From the NCBI RefSeq assembly GCF_009866965.1, contig NZ_SPKJ01000001.1, positions 1 to 64,000 of the forward strand: a stretch of DNA of 64,000 nucleotides. Reading direction: 5' to 3'. Under the pieces are notes generated by a model that saw nothing but the letters and a program-made list of their open reading frames with translations, was not told where the DNA came from and made no database searches. Below are positions 25,849 to 36,170 of this stretch, piece by piece. Positions within the stretch are counted from its first letter, which is position 1, and every line of letters starts with the position of its first letter. Position numbers and translations under genes: made by a program. The DNA is from Propylenella binzhouense (GTDB lineage: Bacteria > Pseudomonadota > Alphaproteobacteria > Rhizobiales > Afifellaceae).

Positions 25849-26005
25849 TTTCGGGTCCGCACAACCAACCGACTGAAAACCGCCCGTGCTGGAGCGCGGC
25901 GCGTACACCGCTGCACGGTTGGCGCGAGTCCGCCGACCTCGTCGCTTGGCGGCCGGCGATTGGCAAGCTTGACTGTCCTGTCCAGCCGATTGCATTGCCG
26001 TCGGA

Positions 26006-26019
26006 CTGACGTCCGTCAA
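26006..26019. promoter_or_regulatory. Palindrome CTGAC-N4-GTCAA upstream of dnaK
   Basis: CTGACGTCCGTCAA lies 75 bases before dnaK. CATACT (26042-26047) is centred 32 bases downstream, a good -10 for a class II activator promoter. Confidence 0.6.
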
Positions 26020-26081
26020 CGTCGATGACCTGCCCCTCGGCCATACTGCGGGGCAGGTGTTGCATCGAAATTCCCGACTGA

Positions 26082-28551
<2,470 letters not shown>

Positions 28552-28712
28552 TTGCTCCGGCTTTCTCGATCTGCGGGTGCCAGCCTGACGGTCATCGCCG
28601 GTCGCTTCACTAACTTCGAAACCTCAGCGTCGCTCAGCCGCTGATTGACAGTGCCATTCGCATTGTTCGAACGACTGTCGCTTTAGGTGAATCTGCTGCT
28701 CCTCGCCCGAAA

Positions 28713-28726
28713 CTGACACCCGTCAG
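28713..28726. promoter_or_regulatory. Palindrome CTGAC-N4-GTCAG upstream of the BON gene
   Basis: CTGACACCCGTCAG, perfect half-sites, 106 bases before the BON-protein start. TAGCCT (28748-28753) is centred 31 bases downstream as a possible -10. Confidence 0.6.
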
Positions 28727-28832
28727 CGCGCTCCACCTGGCCGGCAGTAGCCTCGTCTGGCTGCAAGTTGCGGAGGACCGGGCGCCGGCCTCGCAGTGCG
28801 GCCATGCCCTAGTAGCGAAAGGAAGCACGACA

Positions 28833-29486
28833 ATGAGATCCGACAGCGACATCAAGCGCGATGTGGAAACCGAACTGAAGTGGGACCCTGACATCGATGC
28901 CACCGACATCGGCGTGGCCGTCAAGTCGGGCGTCGTGACGCTTACCGGTTTCGTGCGCAGCTATGCGCAAAAATATGAGGCTGAGCAGGCGGCAAAGCGC
29001 GTGTCGGGAGTGCTCGGCGTGGCGAACGATATCGAGGTGCGGCTGCCCTCTGAAAACCAGCGCCCCGACCCGGAACTGGCGCGCGAGGCCGTGGCCGCAA
29101 TCAAGACGGAGCTTCCGTATGCGCACGAGAACATCAAGGTGGTGGTGAAGAGCGGCTGGGCGACCCTCGAAGGCAACCTGGAGTGGGATTACCAGCGCTC
29201 ACGTGCGGAACGGGTGGTGCGCGGCCTGAAAGGCCTGAAGGGAATCTCCAACCTGATCACTTTGAAGCCTCGCGTTGCTCCATCCGAGATCAAGGCGAAG
29301 ATCGAAGACGCGTTCAAGCGCAGCGCCGAGATCGATGCTAACCGCATCATCGTGACGACAAATGGCGGCGAAGTGACGCTCACCGGTTCGGTGCGCTCCT
29401 GGGCAGAACGTCAGGAGGCCGAGCGGGCCGCGTGGCGAGCGCCGGGGGTCACCAAGGTCGACAATCGCATCACGATTGCCGTGTAG
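28833..29486 (+). CDS. Triple BON-domain protein (OsmY-like)
   Basis: A 217-residue protein with three BON domains (about 3-70, 78-148 and 150-217), each with the G-x-V-T-L-x-G-x-V core: [60 protein letters not shown]. There is no signal peptide, unlike OsmY, so it is probably cytoplasmic. BON domains are thought to bind phospholipids. It ends the stress island and is followed by a hairpin terminator at 29510. Confidence 0.92.
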   Translation: MRSDSDIKRDVETELKWDPDIDATDIGVAVKSGVVTLTGFVRSYAQKYEAEQAAKRVSGVLGVANDIEVRLPSENQRPDPELAREAVAAIKTELPYAHENIKVVVKSGWATLEGNLEWDYQRSRAERVVRGLKGLKGISNLITLKPRVAPSEIKAKIEDAFKRSAEIDANRIIVTTNGGEVTLTGSVRSWAERQEAERAAWRAPGVTKVDNRITIAV

Positions 29487-29509
29487 GCGCTCGTCACCCA
29501 AAAGCGGAG

Positions 29510-29533
29510 GGGCGGACCGACGTCCGCCCTTTC
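29510..29533 (+). terminator. Intrinsic terminator after the BON gene
   Basis: GGGCGGA (29510-29516) pairs with TCCGCCC (29523-29529), loop of 6, followed by TTTC. A short but regular terminator at the end of the stress island. Confidence 0.6.
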
Positions 29534-29583
29534 ACGCGGGCTTTGAGAAAAAGCCGGCTCAGATTTAACGCGGTTCTGTATCG

Positions 29584-30642
29584 GTGAAGAGCATGCCATA
29601 TGGACCTAGATCGCGGCTGCGGCTCGCCGGGCATGCGAGCCTCCGCATTGAAGTGCGACACCTATGCTATGTGATAGCTGCCGCACAAGCGGGCAGCTTT
29701 CGCGGTGCTGCAAGCACACTCAATGTCGAGCAATCGGCAATCAGCCGAAGAATTCGCGACCTGGAGGACCGACTCGGCGTCTCGCTGTTTGTACGCGGCC
29801 ACAGCGGCGTTTGCCTTACAAACGCCGGACAGTCCTTCGTGGGCCGGGCCCGCCGCGCACTGAACCACATAAGACATGCTGCATCGGACGCAGCCTCAGG
29901 TGGTCGTGGGGAAGTCGGCAGTATTCGCGTGGGAATATTTACGTCATTGGCCGGTGGCTTTCTGGCGGACTTGCTGCGCACCTACGGTCAACGACATTCG
30001 GCTGTCCGGCTCGACCTGGTGGAAGGGGCGCCTGCCGCACATTTGTCAGCGGTTCGACGTCTTCAGATCGATATCGCCTTTCTGACAGGCACACCGACCG
30101 CAGACGACTGCGATCGGGAGCACCTTTGGACAGAACGGATATTCGTCGTTCTGCCCGTGGCGCATGAACTCGCGGGACGGCGAAAGCTCACATGGAATGA
30201 CCTCCGCGCGTATCGCTTTATTGTAAGCGAGTGTGATCCCGGACCTGAGATCGAAGATTACCTTGTCAAGCACTTGGCCGACCTTGGCCACCATCCGAGT
30301 GTAGAGCGCCACGCGGTCGGACGGGACAATCTCATGCATCTGGTGGCGATGAGTCAGGGGCTAACCCTGACAAGCGAGGCCACGACAGCGGACCGCTTTC
30401 CTGGCATCGCGTATAGGCCGCTCAGCGGGCATTTGCTACCATTCTGCGCAATCTGGTCGCGCCAGAATGACAATCCGGCCCTGAGGCGGCTGCTCAGTCT
30501 TGCCAAAGCAATGTCGCGCCAGCAGCCCGACGCCAACGGCAGGACCGGTAAAGCGGATGGTGAGAGGCGGCAGGTCAAGGCTGGGGGGGCCGCGATCCCG
30601 GGCCGCGGCGAGCCTTCCCAAATGCCCGATCAGTCGCCATGA
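29584..30642 (+). CDS. LysR-family transcription regulator
   Basis: A 352-residue LysR protein: helix-turn-helix (LCYVIAAAQAGSFRGAASTL, NVEQSAISRRIRDLEDRLGV) and a periplasmic-binding-like effector domain (VGSIRVGIFTSLAGGFLADL to AMSQGLTLTSEATTA). The C-terminal 40 residues are charged and extra. Start GTG at 29584 or ATG at 29593. LysR genes at the trbI end are common in this family of elements and may control transfer. Its 3' end overlaps the convergent DUF2274 gene by 68 bases. Confidence 0.88.
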   Translation: MKSMPYGPRSRLRLAGHASLRIEVRHLCYVIAAAQAGSFRGAASTLNVEQSAISRRIRDLEDRLGVSLFVRGHSGVCLTNAGQSFVGRARRALNHIRHAASDAASGGRGEVGSIRVGIFTSLAGGFLADLLRTYGQRHSAVRLDLVEGAPAAHLSAVRRLQIDIAFLTGTPTADDCDREHLWTERIFVVLPVAHELAGRRKLTWNDLRAYRFIVSECDPGPEIEDYLVKHLADLGHHPSVERHAVGRDNLMHLVAMSQGLTLTSEATTADRFPGIAYRPLSGHLLPFCAIWSRQNDNPALRRLLSLAKAMSRQQPDANGRTGKADGERRQVKAGGAAIPGRGEPSQMPDQSP

Positions 30643-30814
30643 ATCGCTCAATCATTGGCGCGATGAGCTTGGCAGGATCGGGGACGGGCTTACCGGTCTC
30701 CCGTGCGAGGACATCGGCATAAGCTACCAACTGCCGATGGACGGCGGCAGGTAGTTCTACCGTCACTTTAACCGGCTTGTCGTCTTCCAGGGCCCCAAGC
30801 TTGAGTTTTGCCAC
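30575..30814 (-). CDS. DUF2274 protein
   Basis: A 79-residue protein of the DUF2274 type (KLKLGALEDDKPVKVTVELP, AAVHRQLVAYADVLARETGK), probably a ribbon-helix-helix DNA-binding fold. It comes 3 bases after trbI on the same strand, its usual place in alphaproteobacterial trb operons. Confidence 0.82.
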   Translation of the reverse strand: MAKLKLGALEDDKPVKVTVELPAAVHRQLVAYADVLARETGKPVPDPAKLIAPMIERFMATDRAFGKARRGPGSRPPQP

Positions 30815-30817
30815 GAA

Positions 30818-32008
30818 CTATCCTCCGTAGGGTTCGAGGACCAGATCACGCGTGACGATCACGCGCACGGGAAAGCCAGGCCGGATCGTCAGCGTTGGCG
30901 GCACGTTGAGCTGACGCCGAATGATCTGCTGCCCGGCATCGTTGATCGTATCCTGGCCGCCGTTGCGTATCGCTCGCAGCAGGCGGTCTTCGTCGTCAAT
31001 CGCAAGCTCAGCACCGACGCTTAGCAGCGTGGAGAGGCCTGCGGCCTTGGCGAGTTCCCACCAATGGTAGTCGACCCCGTCCTCGAGGCCGGCGTAGCCT
31101 TGTGTATCTGCTCCCGGTTGGCGTTCCAGAACGATGGAGCGCCCGTTCGGGAAAATGAGGCGATTCCACACCAGCAATACTCTCCGTTGACCGAACTGCA
31201 CGGCGTTGTCATATTGGCCGATGATGCGCGTGCCCTGCGGCACGAGAAGTATTCGGCCGGTCGGACTGTCATAGATGTGTTCGGTGACCTGAGCTGTTAT
31301 TTGTCCCGGCAGGTCCGAGCGGATCCCCGTGATCAGCGCGGCCGGAATCACCGCCCCGGCCTGCAGGACGTAGGGCGATGCGGGCGCTAGCACGCGGTCG
31401 GGCGCGACGATGCGGCGATCAACGGCGGCATTGAGGAAGGCGATCTGGCGGTCCTGCGCCGTTGGCGCGCTGAGTTGCCCGGGAAGGCCAAGGCCGGTCA
31501 GGTTCGTGGTGGTTGCGGCGCTAGCCGGCCCGGCGGGAGCCGTAATCGTGCGTGCCTCGGTCTGAAAGAACACGCGACTGGTGCGTGCTGCCTCCTCCTC
31601 CGCGAGGCGGCGCTGCTCTGCCGGGTCGACCGTCGGCCGAATGGGCGATGGAACGACCGGTTGGCCCCGGTTCTGCGCGTCGAGTATCGGTCGACCGAGA
31701 TCGCCAGGCAGCGGTGGCCCGAGACGCGGGCCGATATAGTCGCGTGGCAGATCGGTGAGACCGTCAGCCGTGGGGCGGTTCCTCGTAGAGTACAGTTCTT
31801 CGGTAGCGGGGCCGGCGTGCCGCGTCTGGAGGGCATAGATCAACGCGCCTCCAAGACCCGCGCACGCGATCAGGCCGATCGCCATCAATGCCTTGCGCGA
31901 CAAGCGGGTCACGCGAGGCGGCTCACCACGCAGCCGCATCGGAGCCGTGGCGTCGCTCGCTGGTCCTTCGGTTTCGATATTCTGGCCCTGGTTGTCTGCA
32001 TCGCTCAT
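30818..32008 (-). CDS. trbI: Conjugal transfer protein TrbI (VirB10-like)
   Basis: VirB10-type channel protein spanning the inner membrane and reaching the outer-membrane core. 396 residues: cytoplasmic N-tail, membrane helix (ALMAIGLIACAGLGGALIYA), proline-rich periplasmic linker (IRPTVDPAEQRRLAEEE) and C-terminal TrbI domain (LQAGAVIPAALITGIRSDLP, GTRIIGQYDNAVQFGQRRVL). Overlaps trbG by 4 bases. Confidence 0.93.
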   Translation of the reverse strand: MSDADNQGQNIETEGPASDATAPMRLRGEPPRVTRLSRKALMAIGLIACAGLGGALIYALQTRHAGPATEELYSTRNRPTADGLTDLPRDYIGPRLGPPLPGDLGRPILDAQNRGQPVVPSPIRPTVDPAEQRRLAEEEAARTSRVFFQTEARTITAPAGPASAATTTNLTGLGLPGQLSAPTAQDRQIAFLNAAVDRRIVAPDRVLAPASPYVLQAGAVIPAALITGIRSDLPGQITAQVTEHIYDSPTGRILLVPQGTRIIGQYDNAVQFGQRRVLLVWNRLIFPNGRSIVLERQPGADTQGYAGLEDGVDYHWWELAKAAGLSTLLSVGAELAIDDEDRLLRAIRNGGQDTINDAGQQIIRRQLNVPPTLTIRPGFPVRVIVTRDLVLEPYGG

Positions 32009-32982
32009 GAGGAGGGCCTCCCGTCGCTGCGGACGATTCTCACAGTTTGCTGGCGGTTGCCGCTGCCGAGCCGAAGTTCCGCGGCGCCGAAGAGCCGATC
32101 GACGATCAGGATGTTCTGGTGAATGCGACTGTTGACAATCTGGAGTTCACCTTCCGACCCGATAACGAATATCGGCGGCATCTCGCCTTGGACGATACCG
32201 CGCGGAAACTCGACGTAGACGCGGCGGCCATCGTCATAGACAGCGGTAGGCCGCCACGCCGGACTGTCCCCAGTAAGCGCGTAGCGGTAATTGCGTGCGG
32301 CCGCTGCCGGGATGATCGGCGCTGCCGGCACGCCCGGACGCTGCGAGGCTGGGGGCTGCGGATAGGCCCATCCCACGGCCGGCATGTAGGGCCGCTCGCC
32401 GGAACGCAACTCGATCATGTAGATGCGGCGGTCAGTGGTAATGACAAGGTTCGTGGAGATGTCCGCACGCGTCGGCTTTACGAGCACGTGGACGCGCCGG
32501 TTGGCCCCCGATCCACTCTCGGTGTCGCCGATGATCCATCTCGCGGTATCTCCCGCGGCGATTGGCCCGGCCCCGGTCAGGCTTTCGCCGGGCTCGAGCG
32601 CGATGTTGGTGATCTGTCCCGGCGCGGCATAGACCTGATAGAGCGCACCCTCGCTCCAGGGATAAATCTGGATCGCGTTGAAGTAGCCTTCGCGACGAGG
32701 CTCGACACGAGCGGCGGCGTTGGCGTTCTCGACCCGGCCGGTCGGTGAGTTTGATGCGGCGCCTCCGCGGCTCGGAGTCCAGGCCGGCGGTATGTGCAAG
32801 GGTCGCGGTCGCTCATCCGTCAACACGGCAGATACGGCAGGGAGCGGCGGTACATCGGAGTCGTAGCTGATCTGCGGCGGCCTGTTCGTCGCGCATCCGC
32901 CCATCGCCATTGCAGCGAGTACGAGGCACACAGAAGCGGGTTTGCGGAAAGCCGGTCTGGCCAGGACTCCCATCGAGCTCAT
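32005..32982 (-). CDS. trbG: Conjugal transfer protein TrbG (VirB9-like)
   Basis: Periplasmic/outer-membrane core component of the transfer channel. 325 residues from the ATG at 32982, which overlaps the trbF stop (ATGA). A lipoprotein-like signal (VLAAMAMGGCATN, Cys as lipid site) is followed by the VirB9 domain (IQIYPWSEGALYQVYAAPGQ, ITNIALEPGESL, LVITTDRRIYMIELRS) and the C-terminal RVYVEFPRGI-like part. The frame extends upstream but overlaps trbF. Confidence 0.92.
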   Translation of the reverse strand: MSSMGVLARPAFRKPASVCLVLAAMAMGGCATNRPPQISYDSDVPPLPAVSAVLTDERPRPLHIPPAWTPSRGGAASNSPTGRVENANAAARVEPRREGYFNAIQIYPWSEGALYQVYAAPGQITNIALEPGESLTGAGPIAAGDTARWIIGDTESGSGANRRVHVLVKPTRADISTNLVITTDRRIYMIELRSGERPYMPAVGWAYPQPPASQRPGVPAAPIIPAAAARNYRYALTGDSPAWRPTAVYDDGRRVYVEFPRGIVQGEMPPIFVIGSEGELQIVNSRIHQNILIVDRLFGAAELRLGSGNRQQTVRIVRSDGRPSS

Positions 32983-33665
32983 TGTCCCATCTCCCGCGAC
33001 CAGTTGATGGCATTGACGTAGATGCCGAGCGGATTGGCGCGGAGCCTTTCGGCGTCGCGCGGAGGCTGCAGAACGACAGTGAGGATGGCGGTCCAACGCT
33101 CGGTCGCCGCGAGTTGGCCGTTCTCGTAGCGGCGTTCGGTCCAGGCAACGCGGAAGCTGTCGGGCGAGGCGCGGATCACGCTGGAGACTTCGACTGCGAC
33201 CTGCTGCCGGCCGACGCGCGTGAAGGGATCGTTCGCCCTTGCGTAGTCGTTCAACGCTGCGGCACCACGATCGGTGGTGAATTCATAAGCCCGCAGCCAG
33301 TTCTGGCGCACGACAATGGGATCGGCAGGCAGCCCACGGACCTGCTCGATGAAGCGCGCAAGGTGGTAGGCGATCTGCGGATCGGTGGGGCGGTAGTCCG
33401 CGACGGCAGGCGCCACGGCCTGGGCCTGGCCGAGATTGTCGACCTGAACTACCCATGGCACCACGGTGCCATGGGCAGACTGCCAAACGAGCGCCGCGGC
33501 AAATCCAGCGGACAGGAACAGGCAGCCGAACGCCATGAGGCGCCAGTTCTTTGCCTGCACCCGAGCCGAGCCAATCCGCTCGTCCCAGACCTGAGCGGCG
33601 CGCTGGTATGGCGTCTCGGGTTCGGGGGTCTTTCCGTAGTGTGTCGATGGCCGTTTGAACATCAT
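32979..33665 (-). CDS. trbF: Conjugal transfer protein TrbF (VirB8-like)
   Basis: Inner-membrane VirB8-type assembly factor of 228 residues: N-terminal cytoplasmic tail, one membrane helix (FGCLFLSAGFAAALVWQSAH) and a periplasmic NTF2-like domain (AYHLARFIEQVRGLPADPIV, SFRVAWTERRYENGQLAATE). Overlaps trbL by 4 bases upstream. Confidence 0.92.
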   Translation of the reverse strand: MMFKRPSTHYGKTPEPETPYQRAAQVWDERIGSARVQAKNWRLMAFGCLFLSAGFAAALVWQSAHGTVVPWVVQVDNLGQAQAVAPAVADYRPTDPQIAYHLARFIEQVRGLPADPIVVRQNWLRAYEFTTDRGAAALNDYARANDPFTRVGRQQVAVEVSSVIRASPDSFRVAWTERRYENGQLAATERWTAILTVVLQPPRDAERLRANPLGIYVNAINWSREMGQ

Positions 33666-35014
33666 TGGTCTCGCTGGGAGAGGTTGACGGAGGCGCCGCC
33701 GCCATGGCTGTCGCCGCTGCGGATCGCGTGAGCGGCGGCCATCACGCCGTGCGACATGTGCTGAGAGCGCTTCATGCGGCGGGCCCAGGCCGGCGGACCC
33801 TCAGACGTCGGCACAGAGGATGCCTCGGCAGCACTGCCACCGACGCTCCCCATGGTCGATGCGCCGCCCGTCGCTTCGAAAGCCGACTGAGCACCCCGCG
33901 CGTAGCTGGTTCGCATGCTGTCGGCAGCGCGGGTTGCAGCGCGACGGAGCGGCGAGACCGCTGCGCTGCCGGCGGCGCAGGCAACGCCACCGAGGCCCGA
34001 AGCCACGCCGGCAGCGCCGGATTGCCCGGCAGCACCAAGGCTATAGGCAGTTGCCGTGCCTCCCGCCACGGCTGCACCCCCCCGGGCGGCCGCGGCCGTG
34101 CCAGAGAGGGCCGCAGCGCCGCCACGTACCGCAAGCCCGCCGGCCGCGCCTGCGGCGACTGCGGCGCCACCAGCCGCGAAGCCCGTGCCGATGGCGGCTC
34201 CGGCGCTGAGTTGTGGGCCGCCCGAGACAATGCCGCTCGCGATCCCAGGACCGAATATCCCGAGGCCGAGCAGCGACAGCGCCGCCAGCACGATGGCCAT
34301 GGCCTGATCGATGGTCGGGCTGGCGCCACCGAAGCCGGCGGTGAACTCGCCAAATAGCGTCGAGCCGATGCCGATAATCACGGCCAGCACCAGCACCTTG
34401 ATGCCGGAGCTGATGACGTTGCCGAGCACGCGCTCGGCCATAAAGGCGGACTGGCCGAACAGCCCGAATGGGATGAGCACAAAGCCCGCAAGCGTAGTGA
34501 GCTTGAACTCGATGAGCGTCACGAACAACTGCACGGCGAGAATAAAGAAGGCGAGCAGCACGAGCGCCCAGGCGAGGAAGAGGCACGCGATCTGAATGAA
34601 GTTCTCGAAGAACGACCAATAGCCCATGAGGCCGGAGATTGAGTCGAGCAGCGGCCGTCCGGCGTCGAGGCCGGTCTGCGCGACACGGCCGGGGCGTAGC
34701 AGATCGGCGGTTGAGAAGCCGGTGCCGGAAGCCTTGAGGCCGAGGCCGGCAAAGGACTCGAAGACGATGCGGGCGAGATTGTTCCAATTGCCGATGATGT
34801 AGGCGAAAACACCGACGAACAATGTCTTCTTGACGAGCCTGGCAATGATGTCGTCGTCCGCGCCCCAGCTCCAGAACAACGCTGCGAGCGTCACGTCGAT
34901 CACGATCAGTGTTGTCGCGATGAATGCGACCTCGCCGCCCAACAGGCCGAACCCGCTGTCGATGTAGCGGGTGAAGACCTCCAGGAAATGATCGATGACC
35001 CCCGTGCCCCCCAT
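33662..35014 (-). CDS. trbL: Conjugal transfer protein TrbL (VirB6-like)
   Basis: Polytopic inner-membrane VirB6-type channel protein. 450 residues from ATG at 35014 (MGGTGVIDHFLEVFTRYIDS); an upstream extension overlaps trbK. About six membrane segments (AFIATTLIVIDVTLAALFWS, LVLLAFFILAVQLFVTLIEF, VLVLAVIIGIGSTLFGEFTA) are followed by a long Ala/Gly-rich, low-complexity cytoplasmic tail typical of TrbL. Confidence 0.92.
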   Translation of the reverse strand: MGGTGVIDHFLEVFTRYIDSGFGLLGGEVAFIATTLIVIDVTLAALFWSWGADDDIIARLVKKTLFVGVFAYIIGNWNNLARIVFESFAGLGLKASGTGFSTADLLRPGRVAQTGLDAGRPLLDSISGLMGYWSFFENFIQIACLFLAWALVLLAFFILAVQLFVTLIEFKLTTLAGFVLIPFGLFGQSAFMAERVLGNVISSGIKVLVLAVIIGIGSTLFGEFTAGFGGASPTIDQAMAIVLAALSLLGLGIFGPGIASGIVSGGPQLSAGAAIGTGFAAGGAAVAAGAAGGLAVRGGAAALSGTAAAARGGAAVAGGTATAYSLGAAGQSGAAGVASGLGGVACAAGSAAVSPLRRAATRAADSMRTSYARGAQSAFEATGGASTMGSVGGSAAEASSVPTSEGPPAWARRMKRSQHMSHGVMAAAHAIRSGDSHGGGASVNLSQRDQ

Positions 35015-35018
35015 GGCG

Positions 35019-35393
35019 CTACTCGGCGTCCTCGGTCTGCGGCGCCGCTTCACGACGGCGCGCTTCAATCGCGGATGAGCCTTCGGCGGACGCTCCACCG
35101 CGTGCTCGTGACTGCTCTCGATCCGCTATCGTGTTGCCGGTCCCAGGCGTCAGGAAGCGTCGGCGGCTCTCAGCCCAGGCGCGCAGGCATGCGGGATCGC
35201 GCGGACCGGCCTCTCCGAGGCTCTGACAACGGAACAGTTCGGCGTTCAGCGGGTCCACGGCGTTTGTCTGCGCCGGACGGGCGGGCTCCATCTCCGGCTG
35301 CTCCTCCTTCCGGGTCAGCTCGACGACCGTCGCCGTGATTGCGACGGCAACGAAGGCGACGGCACCGAGCCGGGCGAGCATGTTTCCGTCCAT
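35019..35393 (-). CDS. trbK-alt: TrbK-alt, putative entry-exclusion protein
   Basis: A 124-residue protein with an N-terminal membrane anchor (LARLGAVAFVAVAITATVVE) and the TrbK-alt motif LNAELFRCQSLGEAGPRDPA followed by CLRAWAESRRRFL. In related systems TrbK limits redundant entry of the same element. The charged C-terminus is variable. It lies between trbJ and trbL, its usual place. Confidence 0.88.
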   Translation of the reverse strand: MDGNMLARLGAVAFVAVAITATVVELTRKEEQPEMEPARPAQTNAVDPLNAELFRCQSLGEAGPRDPACLRAWAESRRRFLTPGTGNTIADREQSRARGGASAEGSSAIEARRREAAPQTEDAE

Positions 35394-35402
35394 CGCGAGG
35401 CC

Positions 35403-36170
35403 TCAGTTTCCAGCGGGGAACATGCTGGCGTTGCCGGGCTGGTAGCCGGAGCCGGGCGTGAGAAACCGCCGGCGCTGCTCGCGGCCTTGCTCCGCGGCGG
35501 CCGCGCGCTCGGCTTCTGCGAGCGCACGGGCGCGGCCATCAGCGGCTACAACGGCGGTGAGGTCCGCGAGCTGTTGCGCTTGAAGGGCGAGGATCTGGTT
35601 GCCAGCCTGGGCGGCTTGCAGGGAGCCGGTCGCACCCTGGCTCTGGCCGATGAGCGCTGACATCTCGGCGCGGTTGGCGTCGAGGTTGCCGACCACTGTC
35701 GCCTGCACGCGCATCGCGTCCTGCAAGCCGCCCACGGTGTTCTGCCATCGGGTGCGAGCGTCGGCGATGAGTTGCTGGTCGGACGCAGACAGCGAGGCAC
35801 TGCCATACGTCGTCTGAAACGCCTGGTCGATTTGCTGGACGTCGAAGGCGATGTTTTGCGTTTGGTTGAGGAGCTGCTGGGTCCGCTGGATCGATTGTTG
35901 CAGCCGCTGGAGCGAGGAGTACGGCAGGCTGGCGAGATTCCGTGCCTGGTTGATCAACATCTGCGCTTCGTTCTGAAGCGAGGTGATCTGATTGTTGATC
36001 TGCTCAAGCGCGCGTGCCGCTTGAAGCACGTTCTGCACGTAGTTCGTCGGGTCGTAGACGATCCACTGCGCCGAAGCGGGCGTGACCACCAGCGGCATAA
36101 GCGATATCGGAAGTGAGAAGATGGTGGCGGCGAGGAGTGCCGCGCGCGAGCGGGATCGACGGGTGCTCAT
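35403..36170 (-). CDS. trbJ: Conjugal transfer protein TrbJ (VirB5-like)
   Basis: Exported VirB5-type minor pilus protein of 255 residues. Signal peptide (ALLAATIFSLPISLMPLVVT, cut after ASA) and a long coiled-coil body (LQAARALEQINNQITSLQNE, LQRLQQSIQRTQQLLNQTQN). The C-terminal QRRRFLTPG resembles the motif in TrbK-alt. ATG at 36170 overlaps the trbE stop by 4 bases. Confidence 0.92.
   Translation of the reverse strand: MSTRRSRSRAALLAATIFSLPISLMPLVVTPASAQWIVYDPTNYVQNVLQAARALEQINNQITSLQNEAQMLINQARNLASLPYSSLQRLQQSIQRTQQLLNQTQNIAFDVQQIDQAFQTTYGSASLSASDQQLIADARTRWQNTVGGLQDAMRVQATVVGNLDANRAEMSALIGQSQGATGSLQAAQAGNQILALQAQQLADLTAVVAADGRARALAEAERAAAAEQGREQRRRFLTPGSGYQPGNASMFPAGN

Noticed and set aside
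28585-28598. CTGACGGTCATCGC as another Fnr-type site
   Set aside because: Only the left half-site is intact and a better copy lies at 28713 before the same gene.
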